Below are positions 11,279 through 23,144 of a stretch of DNA of 64,000 nt, piece after piece. Positions within the stretch are counted from its first letter, which is position 1; each line of letters starts with the position of its first letter. The stretch is from Mesodorylaimus sp. YZB2_4. Its lineage: Eukaryota; Nematoda; Enoplea; Dorylaimida; Dorylaimidae. The notes beneath the pieces are model-generated. The model had not been told where the DNA came from and ran no database searches. It worked only from the letters and a program-made list of their open reading frames with translations. The stretch covers positions 186,001 to 250,000 of the forward strand of contig JASANH010000082.1 of the NCBI GenBank assembly GCA_030248295.1. Direction: 5' to 3'. The translations under genes were made by a program, and so were the position numbers.

Positions 11279-12150
11279 CGGCCGCGGTGGTGCTGGTGGT
11301 TCGGCACTCTTCTACCCATTGCTTGGCACCGAGTGGCCAGGTTCTCGCGGACTCAATCCCCGCTGATGGAGGTCAGCTGGCGCGCCATAAACCCTCACGC
11401 CAGTCCGTGGGTGACTCACCCGGTACCCTAGAGGTGCTCCGAGTGGACAGACGGATGCCAAACGAGTAGCGTCTCGGCTGTCGAACACCCACACGGTTCA
11501 GGGCTCACAAGCCATCGTCCAAGGAAGTCGGTATCCTGTCCAGGATGCCCTCGCGTGGAGTGTGGCCCAAGTGAAGACGCGCAGAGGGAGCCTGCCGTGA
11601 GACCTGGTCACCCCACGGCCTTGCTCATAAAGTTTGACCTGCCGCCGGAACGAGACAAAAAGGGACAAGAACCCCCACATCACAATCAGTTCCATGCCAA
11701 GCGAAGGAGTATTCACCTCAACTGTTGCTGGATTCAGAGTAGCACAGTTGAGGGTCAACGAGACTTCGCGGGGTGTACGCCATATTTGGCAATCATGGAG
11801 TCTTCAAAAGCGGGTATCTGGACGACAGCACAGTAGAGACTGCAGCGACCCTGGTGGTACTCGGCAGCCACCACACCACCAGGAATGTGTGCCTTTGCAA
11901 AGCCACCACTCACCTCAACCCCGACCCGAGTGTGTTGTAATACAGCCTCCAGTGAACAAGACCTGCACAGGGAGGACGAAATCTATGGTCAGCGAACGGG
12001 TAGTGTCTCGGTGGGAAATCGGGTCTCCCAAGCACGGTGTCCAAGGCCACTGCTATGATCGCGAGTTCTATGCGGCATGTGCAAGTCCCCAGTCTTGTCT
12101 CCCAAACAGTGAATCTCCAACTCACTTCAGGGTCGAGGGTAGCCAATACG
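11279..12150 (+). repeat. tRNA-headed repeat family B, long copy 1
   Basis: It begins with a tRNA-like head (GCCGCGGTGGTGCTGGTGG, then a degraded GGTTCGATCCC-like box B) and continues with a body containing 'GGGTGACTCACC', 'GTCTCGGCTGTCGA' and 'AGGATGCCCTCGCG'. The downstream part, from about 11660 to 12150, is similar to 63190-63638. The homologous block is therefore roughly 0.8 kb, longer than a normal SINE. No open frame is conserved between copies. Confidence 0.6.
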
Positions 12151-12817
12151 CACCGCACCCTCTCCTCTTGTCAAACCATCTTCCCTCTGAAACCATCCTT
12201 TCTCCTCACCCAACAAATGGGCCTTTCCCTTCCTTTCCTGCCCCCAGCTTGCCGAGACCACCATCCATCCTCACCCTATGACACACGCTTTTCACCAAAT
12301 CAGTTTTCACTGCAATCCAAAAAAATTTACAACGGAACTTCCAAAAATGCTTCCAAAACCTGTCCGAGCCTTTAAACTAAAAAGGGAATCTCATTTCAGG
12401 AATCACAATCAAACATTTCTCGCGCGTCCGAGCAAGCATAAAAAAGCAACCCTCAAAAAACCCCGACCCAATAAACAAGACAATATCATCCTATGACGCG
12501 CTCGAAACTCCACCTCAAACCTACCCTCTACGAAAATTCCCATAAAAAAAGGCAAGAATATAAAAACCAGAAAAAACCAAAATACTGCCCAAAAACATTA
12601 TCCACATATTACTATTGTACAAACTATACAGTACACGGATATGGCTCGCGACTAAATGATTGTTCCACGTGGACACGTGGCCAGGAACTAAAAGCATCTA
12701 GCACCAAACCCATCCAAGCAACTAGTAAATCAAGGACACAAACCAGGCTCTAGCCTAATTCTCCATCATCAGAACCCACTTTTAACAAGCGCCTGTTGCA
12801 TCGCGATTATGCATTGC

Positions 12818-15800
12818 CTACAACATCGAGTCGTCGCCGTACTCGTCGGACGAGTCGTTGGCCGATCGACGACGGCAGCCCGTCTGCGGCGACATAGAGG
12901 GCCGGAAATGAGTGCCAGTCGGCTTCTTCGGCACTGGCGGCTTTGGCTTGCTGCTCGTCATTGCTCCAATACCCGAAATGCTGTGCTCGTACGGTTGCGG
13001 TTTCCTGCCGTAACCTTGGACCGATGATAACGGCCCTGCTGGCAACCCTTTCTTCAACGTATTCTCCTTATTCTCAGCGAATCGTTCGGCCGTCGAAGAC
13101 AAATTCGAGCAGCTGTTCTCCGATGGAATCGATGCACTCACCAACCCGACGGCGGTCGGACTAGCGGCGTCTCCTTTCGGCGAGGGCAGATTCTGCACCA
13201 AATCGGGGGGACTGACCGGCGAAGACACGACCAATGCCTCGGGCGAGGACAATATGAACGGCGCCTCCTTCGTTGTTCCGCTGCCATTCAATCGCGTATG
13301 TTGTTGCATAGTGAACGTCTCCAACGAATTCAATACGGCTTTCAATTCGACTTGGATCTCTTTGAGAGAACTCGGCGACAGGCCTTTAGGCACTTGATGT
13401 TGCGAGTGGTAAGCCGGGCGCACCAGTTCCGAATCTGGATATTGGTAGCAATACTCTTCATCCGTGATTGGAAGCGACGATGGAGGAGCGGGATCTGCAA
13501 TACAACACCGATTAGCCCCATTATACCAGTCTAATTGACCAGGCCCTTACCAATGTGATGCGTCTCTCCGACCGAGCTAATCGGTATTCCATACGACGAC
13601 AGCGACAGCCGCTTGATCGACCCAACACCGTCACGGCGATTAGCTTTGGGGGAGTCCGGGTTCGTTCCCACGCCGTGCCTCGTGTACGCCGTCGAGGAGC
13701 TAATCGCCGCCGCCGTCAAAGGTGCTCCGCTCATAGCACTCGGAGCCGTATGGTATGAACGACTAGGGCCGTACGAGGCTGCCGGCGGTGGCGGCATTTT
13801 GAACAGAAACGGTGCCGCATTTCCCATTGCACCCGCACTGCTCGGCAGGGAGCTCGGGTCGCGAGGTGAATTAGAACAGCTCGATGGACCGGGCGAAATA
13901 TCCGACGACGTCTTTTCCGAATCCGGCTGATCGCACGATGGTAATCGTTTGACGCGCGGTACGTTATTTACTCCTCGACGAATACTGTCCGTAGCAAGAA
14001 CCAGAGGCGCTTGACCAAAATATTGACCCTTTTGTACCGATGCTGCTGCCCGATTCTCGTTTTCATGAACCATCTCCGAAATTATGCTCTCATCTTTCTG
14101 ACGCTGACCATTGAGTTTAGGTCGATCGCTCTCCGCTCTTCGCAACCAAACTGCGTTGTACGGTCCTTCTCTTCCCGGACCACCCCCATTGTCCAACACG
14201 GTCTGACCAGGCGAATCGGCGTCTTTCAGACTGACGTGGCCGGATAAGTTCAAATCGGAATGCGTGCGGACAATGATCCCATCGTCGACGCCTCCTTTCG
14301 ATTCCGCTGCAGCTGCCACGGTTGACTTCGGTGTCGCCTGCCACGTTTGAGGCGCGGGTCCCTTCGCCATTAAATCTACAATAACCGTGTTCGTACACTG
14401 TCCAATCTAGAGCAAGGACAAGGAACATACCTTCCTGACTGCAGTTCAATCCCGCACGACCCCCCTCGCCCATCATGTCGTCTTCCACGCCATCATCCTC
14501 GTCATTCGTCACGTCACCAGTGGCGCTATCCGTCAGCAAGTACTTCTCGTAAACGATCCCTCCAACAAGGGGGTCATTCTTCGGGAAGATCTCCTCGTGA
14601 TACACAATCATGTTCCTGACCAACTCGTTCACGTGGTTATGGAAGAAGACTTGGTCCCTCGATTCGGGTATCGGCACCAATGTCGGCCCGAAGCAGATGG
14701 CCAGATTGTACGGGTCCATCATATTCTCGTCACTGAATTCTGACAAACTAAAATCCAAAATCCACTTCAAAACCAGGACCCCCACGAAAAGTTACAGCCA
14801 CTTACTGGTTCAGGAAAGCGAACAAATAACGCATAACTATGAACACTGGTCTCGGCAGTGTCCTGACCAAGTCTTTGATCTTCTGCACCACTTCCGGTTT
14901 CGATTCGCATCCTGCAATCAACACGAATGTGACACCTTGGCTATGTAAGACACCTTCCAACTTACGAGTGCAATCGACAAACTGATCGAACATGAATATC
15001 GGGAACAGCGGCTCGCGCAATTCACGGAAATAAAGCTTCAAAACTCCTGCCACTGAATTCACGTCGCTTGCATCCGTCACGTCCGCCAGAGGATCTTCGC
15101 CTGAAAAGCAGGCAGGTAAGGCGACAAGAAAACACAACGTTACTTACAAAGAAACCCCAAAAATTTTAGAAAATCCCTTTTCTCTTCGCCCCGCCCAAAC
15201 AATCTTAAACCAGGTCGACAAAAAAACAGACGTACCTCGTTCAAACGACTCCTTGAAAGCATTGATTTCAATCTGCGATCCGCTCACCCGAAACACGCCT
15301 TGATGATGTAGTCCGAACAGACTGAGATAACGCACGCAACTGCGGATAATCAATGGGATCTCCTCCCCGGTCGCCTCGACATATTCTTCTAAACTGCCCC
15401 CAAACAATCGAGGACGATGATTATCGGCCGCCGTTTGTCCAACTCGTTTCTTTCTCGGCTTTGGTACGACCGAAGGCGGCCGACTGTGTTGCGTAATAGT
15501 CGACGAACAAAGCAAGGCCGCCGTTGAACCAGTCAAATCCCCTGTCCCGGCCATGGCCGTATGATCAGTCACTGTCGACGAGGCCAACGAGTGCCACGAA
15601 TCGTCTCGAACGACCCCATAGCCCATGTAATTTTCGTGCCCGTTTGATGCCGTCGACGAGGCACCTGGCACTGGCTGGATGCCCAGAGAACTTTGTATGG
15701 CGTCATGGCGAGCCTCCAGTCGATGAACCAAATTGCAAGTCAACAAATATTGATTAAATTTCTACAATATAAAGTCCACTGCAGCAAAGTTCCTGCCCGT

Positions 15801-18800
15801 ATGTGCCAAAGGTGCCATAAAGCCAAAAAGGTGTCAAGGCATGTGGCGGGTCTGTGCATGTTTCCTCCACTTCCCTTTAGTCTCATCCCAAGTGCAATGG
15901 GCGTGCTTGGCCTGTGAGGAAGGTTATTTGGTTGCCTGAGCTGGCCACCTTATACGCGGAGCAGTGTAGGCCTGCCTTCGTTGGCCGCCCGATACATTCT
16001 CTCCAGGCGAGCCAGAAACCCGTCGGGCTGATGTCTCAGGCTACTACGACTAGGAAGTCTGCCTGGAGTGGTTCAGAGACCATCCTCTGCGCGCATTACC
16101 TCCTCTAATGTAGCGCTACTCCGTCCGTTGCACAACACCCGAACCTTGGCCGCACATGGTTTCAGCATACCTGCAACAAGTATTCCTCCATTTCGCACAA
16201 GTCCATTTTCCGCTTTTGCTGAGCCGCTTCCGATTCGCGACACGAACTTCTTCGAGGGGTCGTCGGTTCATTATTGTTCAAACTGGCAATTGTTGAGATT
16301 GTGCCCGTCACCGATCCAAACGCGTTATTCGTCACGTTCGATGTGGATGCCGTGGAATGCGGGGGCGGCGAAGGAGGCGGATTAAATAATTCTTGTATTT
16401 TCAATTCAGGCAATCGTTGTATTTCCATCAATTTTCGTTCGGCCGTCGCGTAGGTTTTCCAAATTTCTTCATTTTCCGTTTTCAATTCACGCAATCTTCG
16501 TTGCAGTTGGCCGTACCGTTGCACAAGCTCTTCTTGCACTGGTTTCAAAGCTGATACGTAGCGAATTTCATCGCCGCCGTGGGGTCTAAATTCAAATTTT
16601 CTCGGCAACATAAACGTGCTGTGATTTGCTTCCAAGAAACGGCGTTTATCCGATCGAGCATCCACATCTTGCAACCACGATTTACTAGCATCGATATGTT
16701 TCGTTTCCATTTCGGCGATAGTCCGTCGCGCCTCCAACACCGTACTCACCAACGACCGCAGCCACTGCTCCATCCCAACGTCCATACACTACAAAAGAGT
16801 CCTAATCATCATCATTCATCGAAAAATCTTCCAACAGCAGGCATAAAAATCTTGTTCCCGCGTGTAAAACGAGCGAAAAGATTTTAGAACACAGGTGTCA
16901 AAAAAGGATTCGTTTTCCCACTCCACCCTTATCTAGCATGCCACTGCCACATGCTCTTTTCAATCACAAGTCTCTTTTCCAAGCCCACGCCAAAAATAAC
17001 AATCCAACAAGCTTACGTCAATCAAATCTGACAAATCGTCCGCGAAATATTTGTGGAGTGCCGCGTTCGCCGCATCGATGCATAGCAAATATTCATTCCT
17101 CGCTTTCAAGGCTTTTAATTTGAATTCTAAATATTTCGATTGTTTCTACAAAAAAGAGCCTTGTTCAAACATTGCTACACATTCGTCGGTGTTCGACAGC
17201 CAAGACTGCCCTCGTTTGTCTTCCTCTCTCAACTCGGAGCACCTCGATGGTACTGGGTGAGTCACCCACGACCTGGCGTCCATGACCGGGGATCGAACCC
17301 GGAACGAGTCCAGCCACTCGCTACCAAACAAACCCCTGCACCACCACGGCCGCCTACACATTCGTACATGCCCATTCCTTACTCACTTTTTCAAATTCAC
17401 GTTCTAAAAATCGATGTTTTCTATTCCCGATTTTCTTCGGAAACGATTCTTCGAAACGTGATTTCTGGGTCTCGATCGTCCGAAACTTCGTCTCGGCCAC
17501 ACATCCGGCAGCGTAGCATAATTGATAGGTTTTCATAGCCTGCAAGAAACCAATGTTCAAAGCATCTCCCACCCTCCTCATCCCCCTTACCGTATGCAAT
17601 TCTCCCAATACGCGTAATATTTCTTGATGCGCCGCAGCCCCGATTTCTCGACACTAAAAAAACAACAAAAGAACCTGTTAGACTTGGTGTTAAAACCAGC
17701 TTATATTTTTCAAGTGCGGGGCACACCCCGTCGGCACCTGTCATTCATCATGAATTGATTTAGTGACCATTGGTCAAACAGACGGCTTTTAGTAAACAAG
17801 GTGCGGCAGCTGTGACTAAGCCGAGCTATTACAGCTGCTCGAGAATGTGCTCACCAGATGGCTTCTATTTTACCAGCCACCAGTCCACTCCGTGCTCGTC
17901 TATATTTCATCCACCCACCTAAATCGATCCTAACAACACTCATTCAAACATTTTCAAAACCCAGCCGACGGTATGTACTCGGTCCAAGATGTGGTAGCAC
18001 TCGCACGGACTCTGGCTAACGGAGCCAACGCGGTGCAAAGTCGGCCTTCCCACGAGATCAATCGAGTCTTTTTTTGTCAACGCGTGATGCATAGCGTCTC
18101 GCGCGCTCTCAGCAATCAAAAAGCTTACTCTCCCAGGAACCGCCCCATCGTTCTTAAACCATGTTTTGTAAATTGCTTTTTTGCGAGCAAGTTCAACGCT
18201 GCCTGTTTTTTATCCGCACGTTTCATCATGGTCTCTTTCTACATATTAGCCCGCCTCCGCCCGCGCCGCTTCATCGATAATCTTCCAACATGCCCCCAAG
18301 CTCGTTATTACACGCACGCATTACCATAAGCAATGAGCTGGCTCCAGACTAGCTTATGGTAATCATGTCGACCTTCACCCCCCCCCGCTCCCCCTTGCAC
18401 GCTCTGCGCATTTGCATTCGCAATTATATTTTAGCTTTGACAAAGCCGAATGGTGCCTTGGGCAAATTAGCAACACCCGCCGACCAACCGTATCAAACAA
18501 ATGTTTACAAAAACCACCCACTGCCATGACCGGAAGCATGCGCCTTTCAATCGCGCCTACGCTTTCTGCCTATTCTCTCATCTCGATGAATCAATACAAG
18601 ACCATTCCCCAAAACAAACACACCCAATCCAGCTTTGGCGACCGTTTTGAGAACGAAGTGACAGGCGGCGACTACGAGCACAAACGGGCACGTTTCCCAT
18701 TTTTGATTGCTTTCCTCCCAAATTCAATCAAAAGCCTGGAGAAGAGGCAACAAAAAAGATCGAACCCTCCTAGTCATTGCAATTTCGTTACACAAGCCGA

Positions 18801-21800
18801 CATTCCACCGTTTTCTCATCAAGGCTATCCTCGCCTCCCGCCGCCCCGATAATGATATCTGGTCTTACACAAACTAGAGGACAGGCCGTAAAATCTTATG
18901 CATCTATAATTTATGATTCAAAATCCTATTTATAGTCGCATACCCGTTTCGATATTCGTTGCAATTCCTCCGCTTGGCTGGCCATTTTCGCAGCCGCATG
19001 ATGCGTGTATATATCGGCCACTACGGCTCGATACCGGGCCTCCGTTTTGGTCTCGTTGATCATTTGTTGCCACCAAGAATACAACGAGAATAAAGGCCAT
19101 GATTCCCGTCTAAAATCCAACAGTTCTTTTAAAACCCATGTTTTTAAAACCATAAAATTTTCTTCTTACTTTTGCTTTTCCGCTTTATGCTTTGTTGAAA
19201 CTTGTTTGGCCAACTTTTCTAAATTCCTCGAATATTCCAATTCAACTTCGGCTTTTCTTTTAAAAAAATCTTGTATCTCCGACAACAATGCCACTTCCAC
19301 GTCCGTCCTCGTCTCCAGACATCGTAATTGCTCGACGAACTGTTGTCTTATGTCTGAAATGGAATCAGACTCCATACCATACTAGATAACTCATTCCAAC
19401 TCCACGTCATGCCTCATTCGACAGCTGCAAAAACGTCTTGTTTTCTGTTTCTGCACAAAAACATGTTGACACGACCAACTGGCAAACAAAACACTCGCTC
19501 CTGGCAGCCACCACGAAATGAAATATACTTCCAGACAAGAAAACCCTCTTTTTTTTTAAAACGAGCTACGTTTCTACAAGACGTAGAAGTGTGTCAACTC
19601 TTGCGCCAACTGCAAGAAAAACCTTCCAAAGCTCCGTATATTCATAAAGCTAACAGAAGCACTCTACAGTACCCCTTCGCCTGCTTCTCGCCAAACGTCT
19701 TCATTTCCTATTCTCCATATATTCCTGTCATAAAAACCGTAAAAGGGTCACAATAGCTCCGCTGCGTCAACAGTAGACATCATGGTCGTCCATCAAATCG
19801 CCAGATGCCTCCTTTATCCAATACGACACGCAACTACGGCCAGCCCAGCCGACTCACCGATGGCAGGTGCACAACACACCAGAACCTCCACCAGAGCACT
19901 ACACGCTTGGTAGATGATCGGGCCAAGAAAAGTAGCACCTAGCAAGCCCAACGACCCTCAATGCCTCCATTTTTTTCAAGAGTCCAGACGGAAATCTATG
20001 GCCAGCACGTACTCCAAGAAAATATCTCTTGTATACAAGTCCTCTCGCCTCATTAACACATCTGGCTCGAGAAATGGGCCGAGACGCCTCGCAAAAATCT
20101 CGCACCAAGCACAAAAAGCCACAAATCCTTGGCCATAGGGCATGACCTACGATTAATCACCACCCTCGCTCCCATACGCATTTCTCATCAGCCAGAAATG
20201 TGGAATTTGTAGAAAAACTCTTTAATTTACACTCTCTCTCCTACCACCCGCATTTCTTTAAAATTCAACCAACCTTGAACATAAAGAAAATCTTCGTCCA
20301 ATAAATCTTGTTTGCTGAAAAATAACGGCGACACCCAACCGCACAAGGCCGCCATCTTTGCTCGATTCTCAAATCAGTCACTCGTCAACCGTACACTCCA
20401 AATTCGGGCATAAAACTACGTTGTCGATTCGACACGACGCACTTGAGCCCCGGACGTTCGTCGCTAGCGGCTTTCCTTTGACGTGCTTCGAAATAAGCCT
20501 CGGATACGTGGTCGAATGTTAGAGCAAGCAAAATGCCCGTTTCTCCCTTTCTCCAATGTAATAACGCGTGTAAGCGAATATGTAAAGAAGAAAAGTACAT
20601 AAGCAAGCAAACACAGTCCTCGTCCGACCACTGTCCAAGCCGGTTTCACCAATTCACTTCTTTCCGTCCTCGTTGGTTAAACGACCACTATTAATACCAA
20701 CTAGTCGAAAGAAGAGGACGACAACGACAACGTGAATCGTCGAATGTACGCGAAAAATACAGGCGGTAATTTTTCCAACCTTTCACCAAGTTCGTCAAAC
20801 CAAACCGCGCAATCATCACACCGAATTGCGCCCAAAAGTTAAACGTTTTCTACTCTAGACATAATAACTAACCACTTTTTCCATACGCTCACTGACGAAT
20901 GAATACTTTCCACCATCACCTACTTCCAACATAATCTCATCACCAAACGCGCCTGATGACGATCAAATTTATGTATCATCTTTCCTTTGAAATATTACCA
21001 ACTTCCTCGGGCATCAACAAAGCCAGATTATAGATAACAATTCACCCCCAAAAAATTACCAACTTTTGCATCTCGTCGACTTTCAAAAAACCTTTTTTCT
21101 TGCGCCACTAGAATTTGGACCAGGCGAAATACAATGCTTGGAAGAAATAAAATGGATCCAAAAAACCACTCGCCAAGCGTCCACTGGTGGTTTGTGTTGT
21201 TGAATAGAATTGCGCCACCCGCGCCAGTCGGTACAACGCAAAACGACAAATGAGGCACGAACAACCGTCGGTCGAGCGAGACGAGAAAAAATTTACAGCC
21301 CACCCTTCCCCACCACGCCGATATACTCAGGCCGGCTTCGATCGACAGCTCAACCTTATATGGAAAACAGTGCATAAAAATACGCCTTGGCAACCAAATC
21401 ATTCATCGGCCCTTTGACCAAAACAACTTGGCTAGTCGAGTCGATGAAATGCCCCGAGCAAACCCAATGGATTACGTAATAGACATGGGCGCCAACAATG
21501 TTTTTTCCATACCCATTCGTCCAAGCTCCATCATCCGACAGATTATGAAACTGGCATGCTAGACCACGTGAGTAATACTATTTTAAAGCCATGTAAAAAC
21601 GCGTTTCGAGCCAGTTATTTAGCTGGACGTTTTGTAAATGCAACAGCCGAGTTGGCGAGCAAAATCGCAAAATATTCCATCATCCAAGACGGGCACCTGC
21701 GAGCACGCTAAACACAGAACTGAATCCACCGAGTCGTTTTTCAAATTCGTTCCTCCTTTACCTCTCCGGCTGCGCAAAATTGACGCGTACAAAACGAGAA

Positions 21801-23144
21801 CCTACTAAATTTCACTCGACCGTCATGGCAGTCGCGGTCTCACTAGAAAACAAAGACATGTTTTACTTGCAGCAAATGGTAAAATCATGCGCCAATATGC
21901 GCTGCAAGCTTACGATAAGAGGAACAAAAACTGGCAAACAAAGCTGAATATTTCGACGGAAAGGATTTAGCTGCATGGGTGAGTGGAGGACGAGCGAGAA
22001 GACTGAGGTCCAGTCGAGTGGCATCGGAGAAATAGGGCTTCTCTTTCTGTTATTTCCCTAGTTCCTCTTCACTTCAGCTTGGTGCAGAAATCTCGTTCGA
22101 CCGCGGCCAGTCTGGGGGTTAGCTTCGTGGCCAATGTGGCCCGTCCCATTTCTATTCTTCCCTATCTCCTATTTCTAAGGCTGTCGAGCGCAAGAATTGA
22201 AAGCCGTCATTACATTAGGCTGCTGTGTCTGTCTGAATCGATGTCCGTATAGGAGCCATGGCCGTCGACTGAATTACGCATAGTCCACCATACACAACAA
22301 AACAAACGTGCCCAACTCGTCTCACAGCCTCCGAATGATGAACGGTTTCAAGGACGCAATTGGACGCGTCGGCCCTCGCTGCAACCCCGTATCAATGGTG
22401 CCCCCTCCCTCTCCTTCACGTGCAGTCTACTAGTGCTGAGTCGAGAGACGAGAATGAGAGAAAGCCCGTTGTCGTCATTGTTGTTGATGACTGCGATGAC
22501 GAGGCGCTCATCGTCGACTCACCCCTCGGAACACAGTAGCCGCTTGGTACGACGACCAACAACACAGGTACCTACTTCCGCCCGTCAAGAGCACTCCCGG
22601 TCAAAAAAGTCAAATTAATATATGCCAAAATAAATCCCAGACCAGACATGAAGCGTCCGAATAGAATTCAAACTCTATAAAAACTAGTTTTTGAGAACAA
22701 AAACCTTGTCTGAAGATTAATCTGTCTCGAGTCGCACCCTTCGATCTGTCACTAGACCAAGGCAAAATGCTAATTCAGCTGCGCTTCAAATTCCCATCCA
22801 CATTGCTGATCGTTCACCTATTTCCACCAACGCCGGAGCAAAAAACTCAAAAGCTAATTCCCGTTCCAGACGGGATCAGATATGCAGCACAACCACTCTG
22901 CATCCGGTTTTGAATTACCTACTCGTGCCTAGATCGACGATAATGGAAAACTAACCGACCAAAGGTCCAGAGATAAAATACTAGACAATCCCCACTCGCC
23001 AAATGTCCTTTGAGATTTTTCTATTTTTCAAACCCATAAACAAACGAAACTATTAATTTTACACCACTTACCTTTGACTTGTCCTTCAAATTCCTGAATA
23101 GCGCTCTTTTCCTTTTTGACCGATCCTTTCTTCACCTCGGCCAT
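12818..23144 (-). CDS. srgp-1: SLIT-ROBO Rho GTPase-activating protein
   Basis: Twelve exons join in frame to 1341 residues: 23144-23072, 19353-19170, 19109-18944, 17653-17591, 17539-17387, 17145-17017, 16788-16171, 15761-15236, 15100-14806, 14747-14431, 14375-13551, 13494-12818. The F-BAR domain covers roughly residues 20-400 (EIQDFFKRKAEVELEYSRNL, KALKARNEYLL). The RhoGAP domain is at about 560-740, starting LFGGSLEEYVE, with the arginine finger in GVFRVSG and the core FLNHLSEFSDENMMDPYNLA. The long C-terminal tail is Ser/Pro-rich with MPPPPAAS and KPKPPVPKKP, and I see no SH3 domain, unlike vertebrate srGAPs. The predicted role is membrane curvature through F-BAR and inactivation of Rac/Cdc42-type GTPases in cell protrusion and junction formation. 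Intron 1 is 3.7 kb and may hold an alternative first exon. Splice sites are canonical throughout. Confidence 0.93.
15926..16090 (+). repeat. Repeat family C, copy 1
   Basis: Inside the srGAP intron between 15762 and 16170. It shares ordered blocks with 46258-46440: 'CGGAGCAGT.TAGGCCT', 'GTTGGCCGC.CGATAC', 'CAGGCGAG.CAGAAACCCGT' and 'CTACRACTAG'. The copies are diverged and have no evident terminal repeats. Confidence 0.5.
17183..17356 (-). repeat. tRNA-headed repeat family B, short copy
   Basis: Minus-strand copy within the srGAP intron between 17146 and 17386. The plus strand shows the complement of a tRNA-like head: 'CCGGGGATCGAACCCGG' (box B), then 'CTGCACCACCACGGCCGCC' at the head end. 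The body is truncated near 17183. Confidence 0.65.
17654..18943 (-). other. srGAP intron 3
   Basis: 1.3 kb between the exons ending at 18944 and starting at 17653. I found no exon, repeat family member or RNA gene in it. A 146-codon frame on the plus strand at 18412-18852 is low-complexity and judged fortuitous. Confidence 0.5.
20274..20355 (-). CDS. Possible alternative first exon of srGAP
   Basis: An ATG at 20355 opens 27 codons (MAALCGWVSPLFFSKQDLLD...) that end at CAA G followed by GTTGGT. The exon ends in phase 1, the same as the main first exon at 23144-23072. Splicing to 19353 would therefore keep frame (...FLYVQ-DIRQQFVEQ). It would give an isoform with a different N-terminus from a downstream promoter. 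The donor is weak and no TATA box is obvious, so it may be fortuitous. The rest of the intron (19354-23071) shows no other supported exon. Confidence 0.35.

Larger units (their letters stand above)
10258..12817. other. Intergenic, repeat-rich
   Basis: This space between the LINE and the srGAP 3' end holds SINE family A copy 2 with its MITE (10596-10938) and a family B repeat (11279-12150). From 12150 to 12817 it is A- and C-rich with no supported exon. Confidence 0.55.

Noticed and set aside
18412-18852. 146-codon plus-strand frame in an srGAP intron
   Set aside because: Low complexity, no domain, and it lies opposite a well-supported gene.
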